Assembly: GCF_030505615.1 (NCBI RefSeq)
Contig: NZ_CP129992.1
Location: 558,001 to 622,000, forward strand
DNA length: 64,000 nucleotides
Reading direction: 5' to 3'
DNA from: Salinibaculum rarum
GTDB lineage: Archaea > Halobacteriota > Halobacteria > Halobacteriales > Haloarculaceae
In this document: positions 1 to 8,210 of the stretch, piece after piece
Layout of the letters: the number at the start of each line of letters is the position of its first letter
How positions within the stretch are numbered: position 1 is the stretch's first letter
The notes under the pieces: model-generated
What the model saw: the letters and a program-made list of their open reading frames with translations, nothing else
What the model was told of the DNA's origin: nothing
Databases searched by the model: none
Made by a program: the position numbers and the translations under genes

Positions 1-120
1 ATCGACGACCCGTTCGTCTTCTGCGGGGTCGAGGTCGTCTTCGACCGCAGTAATCGACTCGCCGCGAACCCGGACGTCCCGCTCTCGCCCGTCTGCGAGC
101 GTCGCGTCCCTGATGAGCAT
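1..120 (-). CDS. Amidohydrolase family protein, N-terminal fragment
   Basis: The reverse strand opens with ATG at 118-120 and reads without a stop to the window edge, giving about 40 residues. The start MLIRDATLADGRERDVRVRG and the following strand-rich stretch resemble the N-terminal beta-sandwich of amidohydrolases (cytosine deaminase, dihydroorotase and relatives), where the first residues name the 'action' and its properties. The metal-binding barrel lies outside the window, so substrate cannot be assigned. It is co-directional with the lipoate ligase-like gene 62 bases upstream and may be transcribed with it. Confidence 0.55.
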   Translation of the reverse strand, partial: MLIRDATLADGRERDVRVRGESITAVEDDLDPAEDERVVD

Positions 121-182
121 ACCCACTCTCGACGCTGGGGTGTCCTAAGTCTCCCGGACCACGTCCGTGGCCGACAGCCAGT

Positions 183-833
183 TCACGGGTCGTCGGCAAA
201 CGCCGCGACGACGGCGTCGCCGACCCGCTGTGGGTCGCCGGGCCCGCCAGCCCGCTCGACGCTGTCGACGCTGTCGGGGTCAAAGGGGACACCCAGTGCG
301 TCGTAGACGGGCGCGAGAACGCTGGCGATGGTCGCGTGGTCGCTGACGACGACGATACCGGCAGTGATGGCGACGTCCCGGCGCACACGCTGGGCGAGTC
401 CCGCTATCTTGCCGGTCGCCTGCAGCGAGTGTGTGCCGGGACAGAACGAATCGGGGGGTTCGCCCTCGTCGGTGTCGACACCGACGCTGGCGAGCGCGCC
501 GGCGAGACGGTCGGTCGCCGTCTCGTAGCGGGCCTGGATGGCAGTCCGGTCCGCAGCGGGGTCGGCGAAGACGACCGCGAGCGTCGACCCCGTGTAGGCG
601 ACGGCACGACCACCGACGTCGCGCTCGATGGCTGGAAAGTTGCGTTGCTCGGCGGCCCTGACGGCGGTGTCGTACCCGTCCACACGCACGTCGCGGCGTC
701 CGAAGGCAACCTGCCGGTGCGGGGACCAGACACGCAAAGCAGGGGTCGAGGTCTCGACGGCCGTCCCGACTATCTCGGCGGTCCGTTTGCGGTCGTCAGC
801 GATGGTGTCGGCCCGGCCGCGGAACACACGCAT
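183..833 (-). CDS. Lipoate-protein ligase A-like (BPL/LplA/LipB fold) protein
   Basis: The 216-residue product has the marks of the lipoate/octanoate transfer family: a GGR loop in ERDVGGRAVAYT (about residues 70-81), corresponding to the usual RR-S/T-GGG-V element, and a conserved Lys142 in TGKIAGLAQR, matching the K-x-x-G-x-x-Q-R ligand-binding motif. Such enzymes load lipoate or octanoate onto E2, H-protein or stand-alone lipoyl domains in the cytoplasm. The window also carries lipA and two lipoylated dehydrogenase clusters, so substrates are present. ATG at 833 is preferred over an upstream ATG at 860 because family similarity begins at MRVFRG. Whether it acts as ligase, octanoyltransferase or a non-catalytic homologue cannot be told. 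Confidence 0.75.
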   Translation of the reverse strand: MRVFRGRADTIADDRKRTAEIVGTAVETSTPALRVWSPHRQVAFGRRDVRVDGYDTAVRAAEQRNFPAIERDVGGRAVAYTGSTLAVVFADPAADRTAIQARYETATDRLAGALASVGVDTDEGEPPDSFCPGTHSLQATGKIAGLAQRVRRDVAITAGIVVVSDHATIASVLAPVYDALGVPFDPDSVDSVERAGGPGDPQRVGDAVVAAFADDP

Positions 834-1035
834 TGCTGGTCGTTGGGACGGCAGCGGCAAAACTGCCGTGGCGAGGTTGCGAGCAGGCGACGCGGACGAC
901 AGACCACGAGACGGTGCGTCGCACTACCGCGAGCCGTCCCGTGGCGCTGGTCAGGACACGAGCGGGGCTGGTCCCGTCTCCGGATATAAAGCTCGGGGCG
1001 AGAAATTGAAACACGCTCGCGCCAACCCGGTCGTG

Positions 1036-1860
1036 ATGGCAGTCACGCTCGCCCGGGACACCCTCTTCCAGTACCGTCGGTTCTCGCTGTACAACTCACC
1101 CTTTGTCGCCCACGACCGCGGCTGTGCCATCGACCTGTACCCCGGCGACGAGAAGACTCGCGTCGAGACAGCACCCTCACCAGTCGCCGGCGAGGTTGTG
1201 GAGACGCGGGCCGTCGACGCACCGCCCCAGCCCTACGCCGCCGACGAGGATTATCTGATTCTCGTCGACACCGGCGAGTACGTCGCGCGCCTGTTGCACG
1301 TAAATCCCGAGGTCGAAGCCGGAGACAGAGTTTCCGTCGGCGACCCACTGGGGACACTGGTCCGGGCGGGGTTTTTCGCCCCGTGGGTGCCCAACCACAT
1401 CCACCTTGGATTTCGAGCACGGGATGCTAACCACCATCGAGCGTCGGGGTCGCTTCCCGTCGACGTGGCGGTCGACCCCGAGCCAGTGCCGTGGGACGGC
1501 ACCGGGACCGTCGCTGACACTGGTGAGACGTGGGCGTGGCTCGACGGGCCTGCGCATCCGGCCCCGGGCGAGCGCTTTGCCGGCATCGAGAGCGACGGCA
1601 GCGTCCTGGACGGTGGCTTCCCACACTACGACGGCGGCGGACTGCTCGGCGGGGGCGAGCGTGCAGCGATTGCCGGCCGGCGCGTCGGTACCGTCTCCGG
1701 TCGAGACGTGACGTGGCGCGACTGTACGGTACTGGCAAACGGCGAGCCGGTGACTGGGATAGCGCTGTTCTGTACGCGGGACCGTCTCGGCGTGAAACTG
1801 GTCGGCGAGGACATCTCGCTGGAGCCGGGCGAGGATGTGACCGTCACAGTAGACGTCTGA
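1036..1860 (+). CDS. M23/LytM-like fold protein (hypothetical)
   Basis: This is a 274-residue protein starting at ATG 1036; longer in-frame versions run into the divergent upstream gene. The first half has a lysostaphin/M23-like layout: His26 and Asp33 in AHDRGCAID, a biotinyl-lipoyl-like hairpin (SPVAGEVVE ... VEAGDRVSVGDPLG), and a His121-x-His123 pair in PNHIHLGF. H-D plus H-x-H is the zinc ligand set of M23 peptidases. No signal peptide or membrane segment is seen, which is odd for a wall hydrolase, and haloarchaea have no murein, so peptidase activity is only a possibility. The C-terminal 130 residues look beta-rich and are unassigned. It stands alone between oppositely oriented genes. 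Confidence 0.6.
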   Translation: MAVTLARDTLFQYRRFSLYNSPFVAHDRGCAIDLYPGDEKTRVETAPSPVAGEVVETRAVDAPPQPYAADEDYLILVDTGEYVARLLHVNPEVEAGDRVSVGDPLGTLVRAGFFAPWVPNHIHLGFRARDANHHRASGSLPVDVAVDPEPVPWDGTGTVADTGETWAWLDGPAHPAPGERFAGIESDGSVLDGGFPHYDGGGLLGGGERAAIAGRRVGTVSGRDVTWRDCTVLANGEPVTGIALFCTRDRLGVKLVGEDISLEPGEDVTVTVDV

Positions 1861-1878
1861 GCAGTCGAAGGCAGGCGG

Positions 1879-2337
1879 TTATAGCTCTTTCCGGAAGTGA
1901 ACGAGCGTGTAGTCCTCACCGCGCGTGGAGGTGCCAACGCGCTCGTAGCCGTTTTTGGGATAGAAGGAGACGGCCGCAGACTGTCGCTGTGCGGTCTGTG
2001 CCCGGAGTACCTCGACGTCGCGCTCGCGGGCGGCGTCTTCGAGTGCGGCCAGCAGGTCGGCGCCGACGCCCTCACGCTGGCAGTCGAGGGCGACGCGCAT
2101 CCGGAACAGTTCCCCTTCCGTGCCGTCGACGCGGAGTCCACCCATCCCGACCACGACACCGTCGCGCTCGGCGACCAGAAACTCCCCGCCAGTATCGAGG
2201 TACGCCCCCTGCACGTCCTCGATGTCGTCGGGGTGGGGAATATCGGCGGGGTCGGTCCCGGCCGTCCGCAGTACCTCGTCGTTGAGTCGGCGGACGATAT
2301 CGGCATCCCGGGGCTGGTAGCGACGAATCGTCGTCAC
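1879..2337 (-). CDS. GNAT family N-acetyltransferase
   Basis: The 152-residue product contains the acetyl-CoA binding motif A of GNAT enzymes: a strand RMRVALDCQ followed by REGVGADLL, matching Q/R-x-x-G-x-G/A, then a helix and the C-terminal SFYPKNGYERVG motif. Acceptor substrate is unknown. The start is a GTG at 2335-2337 that overlaps the TGA of the upstream hydrolase gene by four bases (GTGA), so translation is probably coupled. The pairing with a nicotinamidase-like gene is seen directly; a functional link is not established. Confidence 0.85.
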   Translation of the reverse strand: MTTIRRYQPRDADIVRRLNDEVLRTAGTDPADIPHPDDIEDVQGAYLDTGGEFLVAERDGVVVGMGGLRVDGTEGELFRMRVALDCQREGVGADLLAALEDAARERDVEVLRAQTAQRQSAAVSFYPKNGYERVGTSTRGEDYTLVHFRKEL

Positions 2338-2906
2338 GCGAATCGAACGTCCTCGAGTGCGGTCAGTTCGCCAAACAGGAAGTCGGCGTGGTCCAGTGCG
2401 TACTCGCGGTGGTCGTCCTCGATAGCGCCGACGGCGTCCTCGACGAGGACCGGGCGGTAGTCACGCAGACCGGCACTGGACGCGGTGTGTAACACGCAGA
2501 CGTTCGCCAGCGTCCCAGCGATGACGAGGTCGTCGATGCCGTGGGTTTCGAGATACCCCTCCAGTTGCGTCCGGTAGAAGGCGTCGTAGGTGTGTTTCAC
2601 CACGACGAGGTCCTCGTCGGTCGGGTGGAGTTCGTCCACGAGTTCGGCCTCCCAGGAGCCCTCGACGACGTGTTCGCCCCAGCGCTCGAACTCGTCGTAG
2701 TAGTGGGCGTCCTCGAACTGGTCTGGCGGGTGGACGTCCCGGGTAAAGACGACGGGCGCGCCGGCCTCGCGTGCACGCTCGACGAGTGTCACACAGGGGT
2801 CGATCGCCGCCTCGCTGCCCGGCGCATAGAGGGCCCCATCGGGGTGGCAGAACCCGTTTTGCATGTCGACGACCACGAGTGCGGTGGAGTCTGGGTCGAA
2901 CTGCAT
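2334..2906 (-). CDS. pncA: Isochorismatase-family cysteine hydrolase, probable nicotinamidase
   Basis: The 190-residue protein has the catalytic triad of the family: Asp14 in VVVDMQNGF, Lys104 in VVVKHTYDAF and Cys137 in LANVCV. RDVHPPDQ and the WGEHVVEGSWEAEL stretch resemble the metal-binding and substrate regions of nicotinamidases, which convert nicotinamide to nicotinate for NAD salvage. A nicotinate phosphoribosyltransferase lies 3 kb away, supporting this reading, but other isochorismatase-like hydrolases share the triad. The ATG at 2904-2906 sits about 22 bases after a sequence motif shared with pncB. The gene is divergent from the metalloprotease pair and overlaps the GNAT gene by four bases. 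Confidence 0.75.
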   Translation of the reverse strand: MQFDPDSTALVVVDMQNGFCHPDGALYAPGSEAAIDPCVTLVERAREAGAPVVFTRDVHPPDQFEDAHYYDEFERWGEHVVEGSWEAELVDELHPTDEDLVVVKHTYDAFYRTQLEGYLETHGIDDLVIAGTLANVCVLHTASSAGLRDYRPVLVEDAVGAIEDDHREYALDHADFLFGELTALEDVRFA

Positions 2907-2927
2907 AGCTGTGAGTTGGGATGTGGT

Positions 2928-2936
2928 AACAAAATG
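2928..2936. promoter_or_regulatory. AACAAAATG motif upstream of the nicotinamidase gene
   Basis: The 9-mer AACAAAATG lies 22-30 bases before the nicotinamidase ATG, where the TATA/BRE region of a leaderless haloarchaeal gene is expected. The same 9-mer is found at 5865-5873 inside a perfect palindrome before pncB. Here the flanks are only partly symmetric. A shared transcription-factor site for NAD salvage is inference from two occurrences. Confidence 0.35.
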
Positions 2937-3010
2937 GCTTTCCGAAGAGAACCGTGTCACGCCAGCGGCGGGTCGGACAGCCTTTTCTCTCAGTAGCCCA
3001 AGGATAGCGT

Positions 3011-4516
3011 ATGCGACGTGCCGCCCTGCTGGTCGCCGCCTGTCTCCTCCTCGCGGGTTGTAGTGGATTCGTTCCACCCGAAAACGGAACGGCAGGTACA
3101 GCCGAGACGAACGGGACGACAGACGCACCAGCGGAGATGCCGGAGACCAACGACACGACAGACGAGTCAGGAGATATCGCCCACACGGAGCGGGCCGACC
3201 CCGACAGTGACACGCTCGGCTGGGAAGACGGGTACTGGCACGACGACCCCATCGACGTGACCACCAGCGACGGCCTCAACGCCACCGAGCGCGACCGTGC
3301 CATCTCGCGGGCGATGGCCCGCGTCGAGGTGATTCGCGGCCTGGAGTTCGAGGAGTCAGTCGACGTCAGCGTCGTGAGCCGAGGTAACTACAGTTCCGGC
3401 GACAGCAGCAACGAAAGCGAGGCGTTCCGGCGATTCGACAACGCGAAGTTCGAAGCGCTGTATCTCATCGGCACCCAGAACGACTCGCTCGCCGAGCAAG
3501 AGGCGACCCGCGACCAGGCCGTCGCGGGCTTTTACAGCCCCGGACGTGGAGACATCGTCCTCATCTCCGAGTCGGACACGCCGCAGTTCGACGGCGAGCG
3601 AACCCTCGCACACGAACTCGTCCACGCCCTCCAGGACCAGCATTTCAACCTCTCGAACAGCGGCGTCGAGACGCGTGACGCCTACAACGGTCGGAACGGC
3701 CTCATCGAGGGCGACGCCCGAGCCGTCGAACAGGCGTATCTCGACCGCTGTGGCGAGGGGTGGTCCTGTCTCCCCGCCGAACAGACAGCCAGCGACGGGT
3801 CCACCGGCGAGTCGAGCGGTTCCGACATCCATCTCGGCGTCTACATTCTGGAGTATTTCCCGTACAGTGACGGCGTCGGCTTCGTTCGCTCGCTCCGGGC
3901 AGGCGGCGACTGGTCGGCCGTCAACGACGCGTTCGACGCGCCGCCATCGAGTGCCAGGGCCGTCATCTACCCGGCGGAGTACGGGCAGTTCCAGCCCCGA
4001 GCTATCGGGCTGACAGACCGGACGAGCGACGGCTGGGAGCGCGTTCGGCCGCCGACGCGGACCGACACCGCCACGCTGGGCCAGTCGGCGCTGACCGCGA
4101 TGTTCGCGTACACGCTCTACGACGACTACAACCGCAGTTCGGTTGTCGGCCCGCGCACGTTCCTGAATCTCGACAGCACGGGCAGCGTCAACATGACCGA
4201 CCCGTTCAACTACGACCTGCCGGCGACCCGCGGCTGGGCTGGCGACCGGCTGCACGTCTACCAGCGCGGCGACGAGTCGGGCTACGTCTGGCGGCTCGGC
4301 TGGGACTCCCCGACCGATGCACAGCGGTTTGCCGACAGCTACGAACGGCTCCTGACACACTGGGGCGGGAGTCAACAGCCCGCCGGTCACTGGGAGCTTG
4401 CCGCGGACAGTCCCTTCACCGACGCGGTGGACGTGACCGTCGACGGTGACACCGTGACTATCGTCAACGGACCGGATGCCGAGTCACTCGACGCAATTTA
4501 CGGAGCCGACGGATGA
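3011..4516 (+). CDS. Surface lipoprotein with HELVH zinc metalloprotease motif (Hvo_1808-like)
   Basis: The 501-residue protein starts with a short hydrophobic signal and a lipobox LLLAGC (Cys17), so it should be exported and anchored as a lipoprotein. A Thr/Asn/Asp-rich spacer with several N-x-S/T sequons follows. The core holds His201-Glu202-x-x-His205 in AHELVHALQDQ, the zinc-binding and catalytic motif of gluzincin-type metalloproteases. The downstream LIEGDARAVEQAY may supply a third ligand. I recall this arrangement from haloarchaeal proteins annotated as Hvo_1808 family surface proteins; proteolytic activity is unproven. Its stop overlaps the start of a paralogue by four bases. Substrate is unknown. 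Confidence 0.75.
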   Translation: MRRAALLVAACLLLAGCSGFVPPENGTAGTAETNGTTDAPAEMPETNDTTDESGDIAHTERADPDSDTLGWEDGYWHDDPIDVTTSDGLNATERDRAISRAMARVEVIRGLEFEESVDVSVVSRGNYSSGDSSNESEAFRRFDNAKFEALYLIGTQNDSLAEQEATRDQAVAGFYSPGRGDIVLISESDTPQFDGERTLAHELVHALQDQHFNLSNSGVETRDAYNGRNGLIEGDARAVEQAYLDRCGEGWSCLPAEQTASDGSTGESSGSDIHLGVYILEYFPYSDGVGFVRSLRAGGDWSAVNDAFDAPPSSARAVIYPAEYGQFQPRAIGLTDRTSDGWERVRPPTRTDTATLGQSALTAMFAYTLYDDYNRSSVVGPRTFLNLDSTGSVNMTDPFNYDLPATRGWAGDRLHVYQRGDESGYVWRLGWDSPTDAQRFADSYERLLTHWGGSQQPAGHWELAADSPFTDAVDVTVDGDTVTIVNGPDAESLDAIYGADG

Positions 4517-5805
4517 AACGGACAGTCGTTGCTACCGTTCTCCTCACGGTACTGGTCGTCCTCGCGGGGTGTTCGGCGTTTGGCGGCCAGTCGCCGGCCG
4601 ACGACCCCGGCCAGGACCAGCTCGGCTGGGAGGGTGGGTACTGGTACAACGACTCCATCGAGGTAGACGCCAGTGACGGCCTCAGCGAACCGGAACTGCG
4701 CATCGTGGTCAACCGGTCGATGGCACGCCTCGAACAGATTCGCGGACTGGAGTTCAAGCAGTCGGTGCCAGTCGAGATTATCAACCGGAGCGAGTACCGG
4801 CAAAACCAGCCCTTCGAGGCGAACGCCACCCACTCGAAGTGGAACAATCAGGTCTGGGAGGCGCTGTTGCTGGTCGGCGAGGACCGAAACATCAGCGCCG
4901 TATTCGAGCAGGCCTACGGGAGTTCGGTGCTGGGCTACTACTCGCCGAGCGAAGACCGCATCGTCATCGTGAGCAACAGCGACGAGCCGAAAATCAATCG
5001 CGGGACGCTGGTTCACGAACTCGTCCACGCCCTCCAGGACCAGCAGTTCGGCATCGGGGGAGCGCCAGATACACAGGATAGGCAACTGGCTCGCAACGGT
5101 GTCGTCGAGGGTGAGGCGACCGTGCTCGAACAACGGTACAACGAGCAGTGCAGGGAAAACTGGTCGTGTGTCGAATCGTTCCCGTCGGGGTCGGGCGGCG
5201 GAAGCGTCGACCCGGGTGTCATTACTGTCATCACCTACCCCTACGTCGTCGGCCCGTCGTTCGTCGAGGCAATCGAGCAACGCGGCGGCCGGGAGGCTGT
5301 CAACGACCTCTACGGCGAGTACCCACGGAGTACCGAACAGGTCTCGAACCCCTCGCTGTACCCCGACGAGGAACCCATCAACGTGACCGTACTGGACCGG
5401 TCGAACGGCGAGTGGACGCGGTTCAACCACGACCCCGTCGCCGATACCGCGGGTCAGGCGTCGATTCAGGTGATGTTTCAGATGAACGGCGACGCGAGCG
5501 GCGGGTACACCGGTCCCGTCAGTGACGGCTGGGGCGGTGACACTATCGTACCGTACCAGAACGGCGACCAGTACGGATACGTCTGGGAGCTGGCCTGGGA
5601 CAGCCGCGAGGACGCCCGCGAGTTCCACACCGCGTACCGCGACGTACTCGCAGGCCACGACGCACGCGCCGAGGGCGACGGCGTCTACGTCGTCCCCGAG
5701 TCGAATACGTTCGGCGACGCCTTCCGCGTGACTCGGGACGGCACTCGCGTGCGCATCGTCAACGCACCGACCGTCGACGCGCTGGACGAGATTCACTCCC
5801 GATAA
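4513..5805 (+). CDS. Surface lipoprotein with HELVH motif, tandem paralogue
   Basis: This 430-residue protein is a clear paralogue of the preceding gene. It has a hydrophobic signal with lipobox VVLAGC (Cys20), a shared DQLGWEGGYWYND block near residue 35, and His168-Glu169-x-x-His172 in VHELVHALQDQQFG. It lacks most of the long Thr-rich spacer of its neighbour. ATG at 4513 overlaps the upstream TGA (ATGA), so the two are one transcription unit and probably coupled in translation. The pair most likely arose by tandem duplication; conservation of the HExxH in both suggests both are active or both bind zinc. Confidence 0.75.
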   Translation: MKRTVVATVLLTVLVVLAGCSAFGGQSPADDPGQDQLGWEGGYWYNDSIEVDASDGLSEPELRIVVNRSMARLEQIRGLEFKQSVPVEIINRSEYRQNQPFEANATHSKWNNQVWEALLLVGEDRNISAVFEQAYGSSVLGYYSPSEDRIVIVSNSDEPKINRGTLVHELVHALQDQQFGIGGAPDTQDRQLARNGVVEGEATVLEQRYNEQCRENWSCVESFPSGSGGGSVDPGVITVITYPYVVGPSFVEAIEQRGGREAVNDLYGEYPRSTEQVSNPSLYPDEEPINVTVLDRSNGEWTRFNHDPVADTAGQASIQVMFQMNGDASGGYTGPVSDGWGGDTIVPYQNGDQYGYVWELAWDSREDAREFHTAYRDVLAGHDARAEGDGVYVVPESNTFGDAFRVTRDGTRVRIVNAPTVDALDEIHSR

Positions 5806-5860
5806 ACGACCCGGGCCGCGCCCGGCAAACTGCAGACGATTCCTCTCCACGGCCACTCTC

Positions 5861-5879
5861 TGAAAACAAAATGTTTTCA
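5861..5879. promoter_or_regulatory. Perfect palindrome in the pncB promoter
   Basis: TGAAAAC, a 5-base spacer AAAAT, and GTTTTCA form a perfect 7-base inverted repeat centred 33 bases before the pncB ATG. For a leaderless transcript this covers the BRE/TATA position, the usual place for an archaeal repressor operator. Its core AACAAAATG recurs before the nicotinamidase gene at 2928-2936. Confidence 0.5.
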
Positions 5880-5902
5880 TCTCACGGCACAGACGGAGGG
5901 AT

Positions 5903-7048
5903 ATGCCGGAGTTTGACATCGTCCCACCGGAAGACATCGCGACGGGACGAGCGACGGACGCGTACTTCGACCGGACGATGGAGGCCCTGCAACACGCGGG
6001 CAAGAATCCGACGGTCGTCGCCGAGGTTACCCTGGACCAATTCCCGACCGGCGAGTGGAACGTCTTCGCGGGCATCGAAGACGCCGCCCAGTTGCTGGCC
6101 GGGTACGACATCGACGCCGACGCACTCAGGGAAGGACAGTTGTTCGACGGCGGCCCCGTGATGCGCATCGAGGGGCAGTATCAGGAATTTTGCCGACTGG
6201 AGACGGCACTGCTTGGCTTTCTCTCACATTCGACGGGCGTGGCGACACGCGCGCTGGAGGCCCGGCGGGCGGCCCCCGACTCGCTCGTGTTGAGTTTCGG
6301 GACCCGGCACGTCCACCCCTCGATTGGGGCGATGGTAGAGCGGTCGGCGCTGGTCGGCGGGCTCGATGGCATCTCGAACGTCGCCGCGGGCGAGGTCATC
6401 GGCCGCGAAGCCGGCGGGACGATGCCCCACGCGCTCGTCATCTGTTTCGGCCACGGAAACCAGGAACAGGCGTGGCAGGCCTTCGACAAGGCCGTCGCCG
6501 AGGACGTGCCACGCGTCGCACTCTGTGACACCTACGACGACGAAGTCGAGGAGACCCTGCGGGCTGTCGAGGCCGTCGACGACCTCGACAGTGTCCGTAT
6601 CGACACGACCAGTTCTCGCCGGGGAGACTTCCGGCACATTCTCAGAGAGATTCGCTGGAAACTCGACGCGCGCGGTCACGAGGACGTCGGTATCTTCGCC
6701 AGCGGCGGCATCGGACCGGAGAGCATCCGTGAACTGCGGGACGTGGCCGCCGGCTTCGGCGTCGGCAGCTACGTCTCGAACGCCGACCCCGAAGATTTCG
6801 CGCTAGACATCGTCGAAGTCGAGGGCAAGCCGGCGGCAAAACGTGGCAAACTCGACGGCAGAAAGGAGGTCTATCGGACGCCGGACGGTGCCCACCACGT
6901 CGGTCTGGCCGACCGCGACGGCCCGGGAGACGGCGACGCCCTGCTCGAACCACTCGTCCGGGACGGCGAGATAGTGCGGGAGTTCGACATCGGCGCCGCC
7001 GCCGAGCGCGCGGCCGACGACGCCGAGACGGTCGGCTTCGGGCGATAA
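5903..7048 (+). CDS. pncB: Nicotinate phosphoribosyltransferase
   Basis: The 381-residue protein matches the shorter NAPRTase type found in archaea and some bacteria. Recognisable stretches are the QYQEFCRLETALLGFLSH region, SFGTRHVHP with the phosphoribosyl-site His, the GTMPHALV loop, DTYDDEVEE, IRIDTTSSRRGD-like substrate contacts, and the FASGGIGPESIREL phosphate-binding segment near residue 270. It converts nicotinate and PRPP to nicotinate mononucleotide, the committing step of the deamidating salvage route, in the cytoplasm. With the nicotinamidase-like gene it would complete nicotinamide reuse. A palindromic operator candidate overlaps its promoter. It is followed by a convergent gene. 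Confidence 0.9.
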   Translation: MPEFDIVPPEDIATGRATDAYFDRTMEALQHAGKNPTVVAEVTLDQFPTGEWNVFAGIEDAAQLLAGYDIDADALREGQLFDGGPVMRIEGQYQEFCRLETALLGFLSHSTGVATRALEARRAAPDSLVLSFGTRHVHPSIGAMVERSALVGGLDGISNVAAGEVIGREAGGTMPHALVICFGHGNQEQAWQAFDKAVAEDVPRVALCDTYDDEVEETLRAVEAVDDLDSVRIDTTSSRRGDFRHILREIRWKLDARGHEDVGIFASGGIGPESIRELRDVAAGFGVGSYVSNADPEDFALDIVEVEGKPAAKRGKLDGRKEVYRTPDGAHHVGLADRDGPGDGDALLEPLVRDGEIVREFDIGAAAERAADDAETVGFGR

Positions 7049-7056
7049 GGGCGATT

Positions 7057-8127
7057 CTAGACGGTCATCGACACCGAATCGGTCGCCAGGAACGCCGTCT
7101 CGTAGCCCTCGTGCCGGGCAATCTGAGGTGGTGCGACGACGGCGATGTCGAGCGTGTCACTGGACTGGACGCCGTCGACGACCGCGCCGTAGTGGTAGCC
7201 GATGTCCGGGTGGAGCGTGTCGGTGAGGTCGCCCTCGAACACCGGTTCGCCGTCACGAGAGATGGTCGCCGACAGCGACATGAAGGGCAGCGGATAGCGG
7301 TTGTAGGGCGTCCGCGCGGAGACAGCGAGATAGGTGCCGTCGCCGTCGACGCCCGCCGGGACCGAGTCGAGTGCCGTCGCGACGACGGTGGCGTCGCCGC
7401 TCGTGCCCTCGCCGAGGAGTTGGCCCGGGAGCGCGGACGGCTCGGGCACCTGGCCAGAGGGCCGCATCCCCATCTCCATCGGCTCGACGGCGTCGCGCTC
7501 GCCTTTCCGGTCGTCGAGAAGGTCGTAGGACACCTCGTCGAGTGTCGCCTGGTCGAAGGGCATCTCGATAGACGCCGACTGCCGGTCCGTCGAGAGGTCG
7601 GCAAGCGAGCCGGCGAGTCGGGTCCCGACGGGACCGAACTCGATGGACACGTCGTACGTTCCCGCCCCGTCGAGTTCGACGTTGTCGCCAAAGTGCACGC
7701 CCATGTTCTGCGAGAGCATCGACCAGAGTTGCTTGTCGGAGACGACAGACGACCCGTCTTTCGTGGCCGACACCACCGCCGACGACGTCGGGATGACCGC
7801 CTCCGTCTGGCTGTCCCAGGCGGTCAGCATCAGGTGGACGCTGTCGCCGTCGCCGATGTCGACGTTCGAAGTTCGGTCGCCCGTGGTCCGCCAGAACCGG
7901 TGGGGGAAACTGTACGACAGCGAAAAGCTGTACCGCCCGCTCTCGGCCACGTCGACCATCTCCATGCCCTCGATGTGACTGGGGACGTAAACTGCGTCCG
8001 GCCGGTTCTCGACGAGCGGCGGTGTCCGCCCCGTCGACTGCGTCGTCGTCTCGAGAATGCCCGCACAGCCGGCCGTCGTAAGCGCCGCGCCCGCGCCGGC
8101 GGCCGTGAGAAATCGGCGTCGTCTCAT
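7057..8127 (-). CDS. Tat-exported lipoprotein, P19/Tp34-like iron transport protein
   Basis: The 356-residue protein starts with MRRRRFLTAAGAG and a TTAGC lipobox, a Tat-type lipoprotein signal. The first mature domain contains SQNMGVHFGDNVELDG and GTYDVSIEFGP, which match the conserved 'M-x-x-H-x-G-N-N ... G-x-Y-x-V' pattern of the periplasmic Fe2+ transport proteins P19/Tp34. Additional histidines occur in FPHRFW and GYHYGA. The second half (about 200-356) is a further beta-rich domain typical of haloarchaeal members. It lies 83 bases after a Tat-exported Dyp-like gene on the same strand; together they resemble the EfeO/EfeB part of a bacterial ferrous iron uptake system. No permease is adjacent, so transport is inferred. 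Confidence 0.7.
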   Translation of the reverse strand: MRRRRFLTAAGAGAALTTAGCAGILETTTQSTGRTPPLVENRPDAVYVPSHIEGMEMVDVAESGRYSFSLSYSFPHRFWRTTGDRTSNVDIGDGDSVHLMLTAWDSQTEAVIPTSSAVVSATKDGSSVVSDKQLWSMLSQNMGVHFGDNVELDGAGTYDVSIEFGPVGTRLAGSLADLSTDRQSASIEMPFDQATLDEVSYDLLDDRKGERDAVEPMEMGMRPSGQVPEPSALPGQLLGEGTSGDATVVATALDSVPAGVDGDGTYLAVSARTPYNRYPLPFMSLSATISRDGEPVFEGDLTDTLHPDIGYHYGAVVDGVQSSDTLDIAVVAPPQIARHEGYETAFLATDSVSMTV

Positions 8128-8210
8128 CGCGAACGACTAGGCGGTCGACGGCCAAGCGTATTCTGGTACGAGTCTCGAAACTGGCTGTGCGACCGAGGAG
8201 CCACAATCGC

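Noticed and set aside
336-989. Long forward frames opposite the lipoate ligase-like gene, and similar long antisense frames throughout
   Set aside because: High GC suppresses stop codons in shadow frames; these lack the acidic composition and family motifs of the opposite-strand genes.
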